From NCBI GenBank assembly GCA_944333375.1, contig CALVKX010000083.1, positions 1 through 8,284 on the forward strand: a stretch of 8,284 bases of DNA, written 5' to 3'. Shown piece after piece: positions 6,167-8,284 of this stretch. The position numbers and the translations under genes are program-made. This DNA comes from an uncultured Eubacteriales bacterium (GTDB lineage Bacteria; Bacillota_A; Clostridia; Christensenellales; Aristaeellaceae). Position 1 is the stretch's first letter, and every line of letters begins with the position of its first letter. The notes beneath the pieces were generated by a model. That model was not told the origin of the DNA. It searched no databases and saw only the letters and a program-made list of their open reading frames with translations.

Positions 6167-6175
6167 TGTGGAGAA
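6167..6175 (-). promoter_or_regulatory. DnaA-box-like site 3, inverted
   Basis: TGTGGAGAA is TTCTCCACA on the other strand, one mismatch from the consensus. With site 1 it forms a 9-bp inverted repeat, TCCACATGG (6121-6129) and CCATGTGGA (6164-6172). Confidence 0.5.
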
Positions 6176-6227
6176 TGGACCAAAGCTGAGCTTGTATAAT
6201 ATGCACGAATGGAAGGTCGATTACGCC

Positions 6228-7556
6228 GTGATAAAGGCCGAGGAGCTGTGGGAGAGCGCCTGCAAGATCCTGCAGGGGGAGATGACCCGCATCAGTTACA
6301 GCACCTGGATTGAAACGGCCCTCAAGCCTTGCGCGCTGATGGGGGATGTTTTGCTGCTGGAGTGCGTCAGCCCCGTGGTGCAGCAGATGGGGACCAGCCG
6401 CTATATGACGCAGATCCAGAATGCGGCGAGCACGGCCGCGGGCCATGCGCTGACGGTGGAGGTCTATGGCCACGACGAGATGAAAGACCGCCTCAAGGCG
6501 CTGGAGGCTCGCGCCTCGGGCGATTCGCTGGCTCTGCTCAACCCCAAGTATACCTTTGACACCTTTGTCGTGGGCTCCAGCAATCGCTTTGCGCACGCGG
6601 TGTCTCTGGCGGTGGCGGAGGTCCCGGCCAAGGCGTACAATCCGCTGTTCATCTATGGCGGCGTGGGCCTTGGCAAGACGCATCTGATGCACGCCATCGG
6701 CCACTACGCGCACGAGCTGTATCCCGATATGCGCATCCTCTATATCACCAGCGAGGATTTCACCAACCAGCTCGTCAGCGCCATGCAGAGCAACCAGAAT
6801 CAGCAGTTCCGCGATCGCTTCCGCAACGTGGACATCCTCATGGTCGATGACATCCAGTTCATCGCCGGCAAGCACGGCACGGAGGAGGAGTTCTTCCACA
6901 CCTTCAACCACCTGCGCGAGGCCGGCAAGCAGATCGTGATGACCTCCGACAAGCCCCCCAAGGAGATTCAGAAGCTCGAGGAGCGGCTGTGCAGCCGTTT
7001 TGAGGGCGGCCTGGTGGCGGACATCCAGCGGCCGGATTTCGAGACGCGTCTGGCCATTCTGCGCAAAAAGGCGGAGTTTGAGCACCTGAGCATCGGAGAC
7101 GATATCCTCGCCCTCATCGCCGAGAAGATCGACACCAACGTGCGCGAGCTCGAGGGGAGCCTCACCCGCCTGACCGCCTATTCCAGCCTCACCCGCCGCG
7201 CCATCGACATGCAGCTTGCCCGCGAGGCCCTGCGCGAGCTGTTCAAACATTCCGAAACGCGCCTGATTACCTGCGACAGCATCCAGGAGGCCGTGGCCAA
7301 CTACTATGGGCTGAGCGTGGCGGACCTCAAAAGCCCCAAGCGCAACCACGAGATCACCGTCCCCCGGCAGATCGCCATGTACCTGACGCGGGAAATGATG
7401 GGCCTGAGCCTGACCCGCATCGGCGACGCTTTCGGCGGGCGGCACTATACCACGGTTATGTCCTCCATCAGCAAGGTGGAGGATTCCATCAGGCAGTCGC
7501 CCAGTCTGGTGAGCCTCCTGGACGACATTCGCCGCATGATTAAAAACCCGGCCTGA
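6228..7556 (+). CDS. dnaA: Chromosomal replication initiator protein DnaA
   Basis: The protein has 442 residues from the GTG at 6228, close to B. subtilis DnaA (446). Domain I starts ELWESACKILQGEMTRISYSTWI (6-28). The AAA+ domain starts near NPKYTFDTFVVGSSNRFAH (105-123), with Walker A GGVGLGKT (144-151), Walker B ILMVDDIQF (203-211), sensor 1 VMTSD (237-241), arginine finger Arg257 in RLCSRFEGG, and sensor 2 NVRELEGSL (304-312). Domain IV ends with PRQIAMYL (379-386) and IGDAFGGRHYTTV (398-410), where most DnaA proteins have GGRDHTTV. DnaA-ATP binds 9-bp boxes, melts the origin and regulates its own gene. GTG 6228 is preferred because GGAAGG (6211-6216) lies 11 nt upstream and the family N-terminus begins here; ATG 6201 is in frame but has no ribosome site. 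The next gene is a zinc-ribbon protein, not dnaN. Confidence 0.97.
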   Translation: MIKAEELWESACKILQGEMTRISYSTWIETALKPCALMGDVLLLECVSPVVQQMGTSRYMTQIQNAASTAAGHALTVEVYGHDEMKDRLKALEARASGDSLALLNPKYTFDTFVVGSSNRFAHAVSLAVAEVPAKAYNPLFIYGGVGLGKTHLMHAIGHYAHELYPDMRILYITSEDFTNQLVSAMQSNQNQQFRDRFRNVDILMVDDIQFIAGKHGTEEEFFHTFNHLREAGKQIVMTSDKPPKEIQKLEERLCSRFEGGLVADIQRPDFETRLAILRKKAEFEHLSIGDDILALIAEKIDTNVRELEGSLTRLTAYSSLTRRAIDMQLAREALRELFKHSETRLITCDSIQEAVANYYGLSVADLKSPKRNHEITVPRQIAMYLTREMMGLSLTRIGDAFGGRHYTTVMSSISKVEDSIRQSPSLVSLLDDIRRMIKNPA

Positions 7557-7587
7557 GGCCAGGGAAAGAAAATTTCGGGAAACCGCT

Positions 7588-7615
7588 TTGCAAACGGACG
7601 GATTCATGCTATAAT
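7588..7615 (+). promoter_or_regulatory. Sigma-A promoter with extended -10 for the zinc-ribbon gene
   Basis: TTGCAA (7588-7593, 4 of 6), a 16-bp spacer and a perfect TATAAT (7610-7615) preceded by TGC form an extended -10 promoter. Transcription would start near 7622, leaving a leader of about 127 nt. The TGCTATAAT core resembles TGCTATGAT at the dnaA promoter. I see no clear terminator between the dnaA stop and this site, only a too-tight GGCCTGAGGCC palindrome at the stop codon. Confidence 0.7.
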
Positions 7616-7648
7616 TGAGCCGCTGTCCAGCTTAGGTTATATGGTTCA

Positions 7649-7687
7649 GGTTCCTTTCCTTCGAGTTTGTTCGAAAGCACGGAAACC
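7649..7687 (+). other. Structured 5' leader hairpin of the zinc-ribbon gene
   Basis: In the leader, GGTTCC (7649-7654) can pair with GGAAACC (7681-7687, one bulge), and TTCGA (7660-7664) with TCGAA (7671-7675) around a GTTTGT loop. This makes an interrupted stem ahead of the ribosome site at 7734-7739. I do not recognise it as a known riboswitch. Confidence 0.3.
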
Positions 7688-7748
7688 ACGCCAGGGACTC
7701 AAAGCAGATGCGAGACAGAACAAACCAAAAAGTGGAGGGAATCCAGAC

Positions 7749-8039
7749 ATGTTTGAAGACAAGACGTTGGTATGCCGTGACTGTGGCAAGGAATTCGTGT
7801 TCAGCGCCTCTGAGCAGCAGTTCTTTGCGGACAAGGGCTTCCAGAATGACCCCACCCGCTGCCATGAGTGCCGCGCCGCCCGCCGCAACCGGGAGAACCC
7901 CGGCCGCGCCGAGCGCCAGTACTTTGAGGTGATCTGCGACGGCTGCGGCGCCACCACCCAGGTGCCTTTCCAGCCCAAGGGCGACCGTCCGGTGTACTGC
8001 CGCGAGTGCTTCGAGCGCAACCGCAACAGCCAGTACTGA
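7749..8039 (+). CDS. Small double zinc-ribbon protein with a CxxC-x17-CxxC domain
   Basis: The protein has 96 residues in two zinc-ribbon units. The first has Cys9/Cys12 (CRDC) and Cys38/Cys41 (CHEC) with 25 residues between the pairs, including the family-like KEFVFSASEQQFFADKGF (14-31). The second has Cys63/Cys66 (CDGC) and Cys84/Cys87 (CREC) with exactly 17 residues between, and VPFQPKGDRPVYC before the last pair. All eight predicted zinc ligands are present. Similar small proteins are common in Clostridia and annotated only as zinc-ribbon or CxxC-x17-CxxC domain proteins; a nucleic-acid-binding role is often assumed but not shown here. The ATG at 7749 has GGAGGG at 7734-7739, 9 nt upstream, so the in-frame ATG at 7641 is unlikely. 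The protein is soluble and basic in the linker (RAARRNRENPGRAER). Confidence 0.9.
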   Translation: MFEDKTLVCRDCGKEFVFSASEQQFFADKGFQNDPTRCHECRAARRNRENPGRAERQYFEVICDGCGATTQVPFQPKGDRPVYCRECFERNRNSQY

Positions 8040-8075
8040 AAATGAAAAAAGCGCCGCCGCTTCGGCGAGGGCGCT
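8040..8075 (-). terminator. Leftward rho-independent terminator with TTCG loop
   Basis: AGCGCC (8050-8055) pairs with GGCGCT (8070-8075), with an inner CGC/GCG stem across a TTCG loop (8061-8064) and two mismatches between. Reading leftward, the stem is followed by TTTTTTCATTTTC, a classic U-tract. Reading rightward there is no U-tract. So it best serves a leftward gene lying beyond the right edge, and only the stem could help end the zinc-ribbon transcript. Confidence 0.6.
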
Positions 8076-8134
8076 CAGACCGCTGACAAAGGGGCTGCTT
8101 TCAACCGAAAGCAGCCCCTTTGTCAGCGGTCTGA
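8075..8134. repeat. Perfect 28-bp inverted repeat with a 4-nt loop
   Basis: The arm 8075-8102 (starting TCAGACCGCTGACAAAGG) and the arm 8107-8134 (ending TTTGTCAGCGGTCTGA) are exactly complementary over 28 bp, with loop AACC (8103-8106). There is no U-tract on either side, so it is not a standard terminator. It may be a dispersed intergenic palindrome, a strong RNA-stabilising or convergent-transcription hairpin, or a MITE-like remnant. Confidence 0.9.
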
Positions 8135-8141
8135 CTTGCTA

Positions 8142-8172
8142 GCGGCAAACAGCATAAAATGCTGTTCGCCGC
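8142..8172. repeat. 14-bp near-perfect hairpin
   Basis: GCGGCAAACAGCAT (8142-8155) pairs with ATGCTGTTCGCCGC (8159-8172) with one mismatch and an AAA loop. It begins 7 bp after the 28-bp inverted repeat. Just past it on the + strand is CAGACTGTCAAAAAACC, which reads leftward as a T-run followed by GACAGTCTGC and the hairpin. Confidence 0.8.
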
Positions 8173-8284
8173 AGACTGTCAAAAAACCTTATGGGAGGTT
8201 CGGAGGGGCGCAGACCCGCAACCTCAATCGTCGCGGCGGGCGCTGGCCGCGCCCACCGCTCGTTTCGGTTGACTCCTTCGGGTC
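8173..8284. other. Gene-free palindrome-rich right end
   Basis: No convincing coding frame is seen on either strand. Short inverted repeats include AACCT/AGGTT (8185-8189 and 8196-8200), GAGGTT/AACCTC (8195-8200 and 8220-8225) and a GGGCGC/GCGCCC hairpin with a TGGCC loop in the last 60 bases. This dense symmetry continues the repeat block that begins at 8050 and may run past the window edge. Confidence 0.4.

Larger units (their letters stand above)
5785..6227. other. Divergent intergenic region ahead of dnaA; candidate replication origin or dnaA control region
   Basis: These 443 bp hold no convincing gene. From left to right they contain an AT-rich stretch (5821-5950), a candidate leftward promoter overlapping a palindrome (5928-5958), a strong rightward promoter (6058-6086) and a cluster of DnaA-box-like sites (6118-6175). 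Weaker sites are TTATCCAGT (5913-5921), TTTTCAACA (6011-6019) and TTATTCACG (6086-6094). A frame open from 5967 into dnaA appears to be chance: it has no family match and would need to be transcribed from upstream of the main promoter. Gene orientation diverges here. I see no clear DnaA-trio repeat and no dnaN, so the origin call stays tentative. Confidence 0.45.

Noticed and set aside
6195..6200. A perfect TATAAT just before ATG 6201 as the main dnaA promoter
   Set aside because: No reasonable -35 lies 16-18 bp upstream; the pair at 6058-6086 is much better. A minor start here cannot be excluded.
5967..6227. An open frame continuous with dnaA that would add 87 residues to its N-terminus
   Set aside because: The added residues resemble no DnaA, the predicted promoter and boxes lie inside them, and the family N-terminus plus a ribosome site support the GTG at 6228.
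7550..7562. GGCCTGAGGCC at the dnaA stop as a terminator
   Set aside because: The loop would be one base and no T-run follows.
6090..7607. A 505-codon open frame antisense to dnaA
   Set aside because: It mirrors the GC-rich codon pattern of dnaA, has low-complexity His/Ala/Leu/Gly-rich composition and no recognisable domain.
8040..8284. A CRISPR array at the right end
   Set aside because: The repeats are inverted and unequal, with no regular direct repeat and spacer pattern.
8173..8284. C-terminal coding sequence of a leftward gene entering from the right edge
   Set aside because: One leftward frame is open from the edge to a TAG at 8139-8141, but it runs through the hairpin block, and the composition and palindromes point to intergenic repeat DNA. 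Sequence beyond the edge is needed to be sure.

Overview
The window looks like chromosomal DNA from a GC-rich member of the Clostridia (Bacillota). The signs are AGGAGG-type ribosome binding sites, a Spo0B-type histidine kinase, a Firmicutes-style DnaA and a small CxxC zinc-ribbon protein of a kind common in Clostridia. A finer placement (for example Christensenellales or Oscillospirales) is a guess. Nothing suggests a phage or plasmid.

Layout. At the left edge (1-138, + strand) is the C-terminal tail of a Sir2-family deacylase, interrupted by an in-frame TAG. Positions 139-335 hold a terminator-like hairpin and a doubtful 38-codon ORF. A compact leftward operon follows, read from 5187 down to 336: rarA (AAA+ ATPase acting at replication forks), an orphan Spo0B-type sensor histidine kinase, a Wzx-like polysaccharide flippase and a GT-B glycosyltransferase. 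Two of its three junctions overlap by exactly 11 bp. A sigma-A-type promoter (5259-5287) fits the head of this operon. Next, also leftward, is a 162-residue protein I do not recognise (5296-5784).

Positions 5785-6227 form a 443-bp divergent intergenic region. It holds an AT-rich stretch, candidate promoters in both directions, and a cluster of DnaA-box-like sites (two TTTTCCACA, one inverted TTCTCCACA) just ahead of dnaA (6228-7556, + strand). The window changes gene orientation here: every clear gene from 336 to 5784 runs left, and dnaA and the zinc-ribbon gene run right. That fits a chromosomal origin or at least an autoregulated dnaA promoter. dnaA is followed by a zinc-ribbon gene (7749-8039) with its own strong promoter, not by dnaN.

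The right end (8040-8284) has no convincing gene. It is packed with inverted repeats: a TTCG-loop hairpin that reads as a leftward terminator, a perfect 28-bp inverted repeat with a 4-nt loop, a 14-bp near-perfect hairpin, and further short palindromes. This looks like a compound intergenic repeat.

I do not see a clear new multi-gene defence or metabolic system. The best leads are the dnaA region (altered DNA-binding signature GGRHYTTV, non-standard boxes, no dnaN neighbour), the amber codon in the sirtuin tail, the unknown gene divergent from dnaA, and the palindromic block at the right end.
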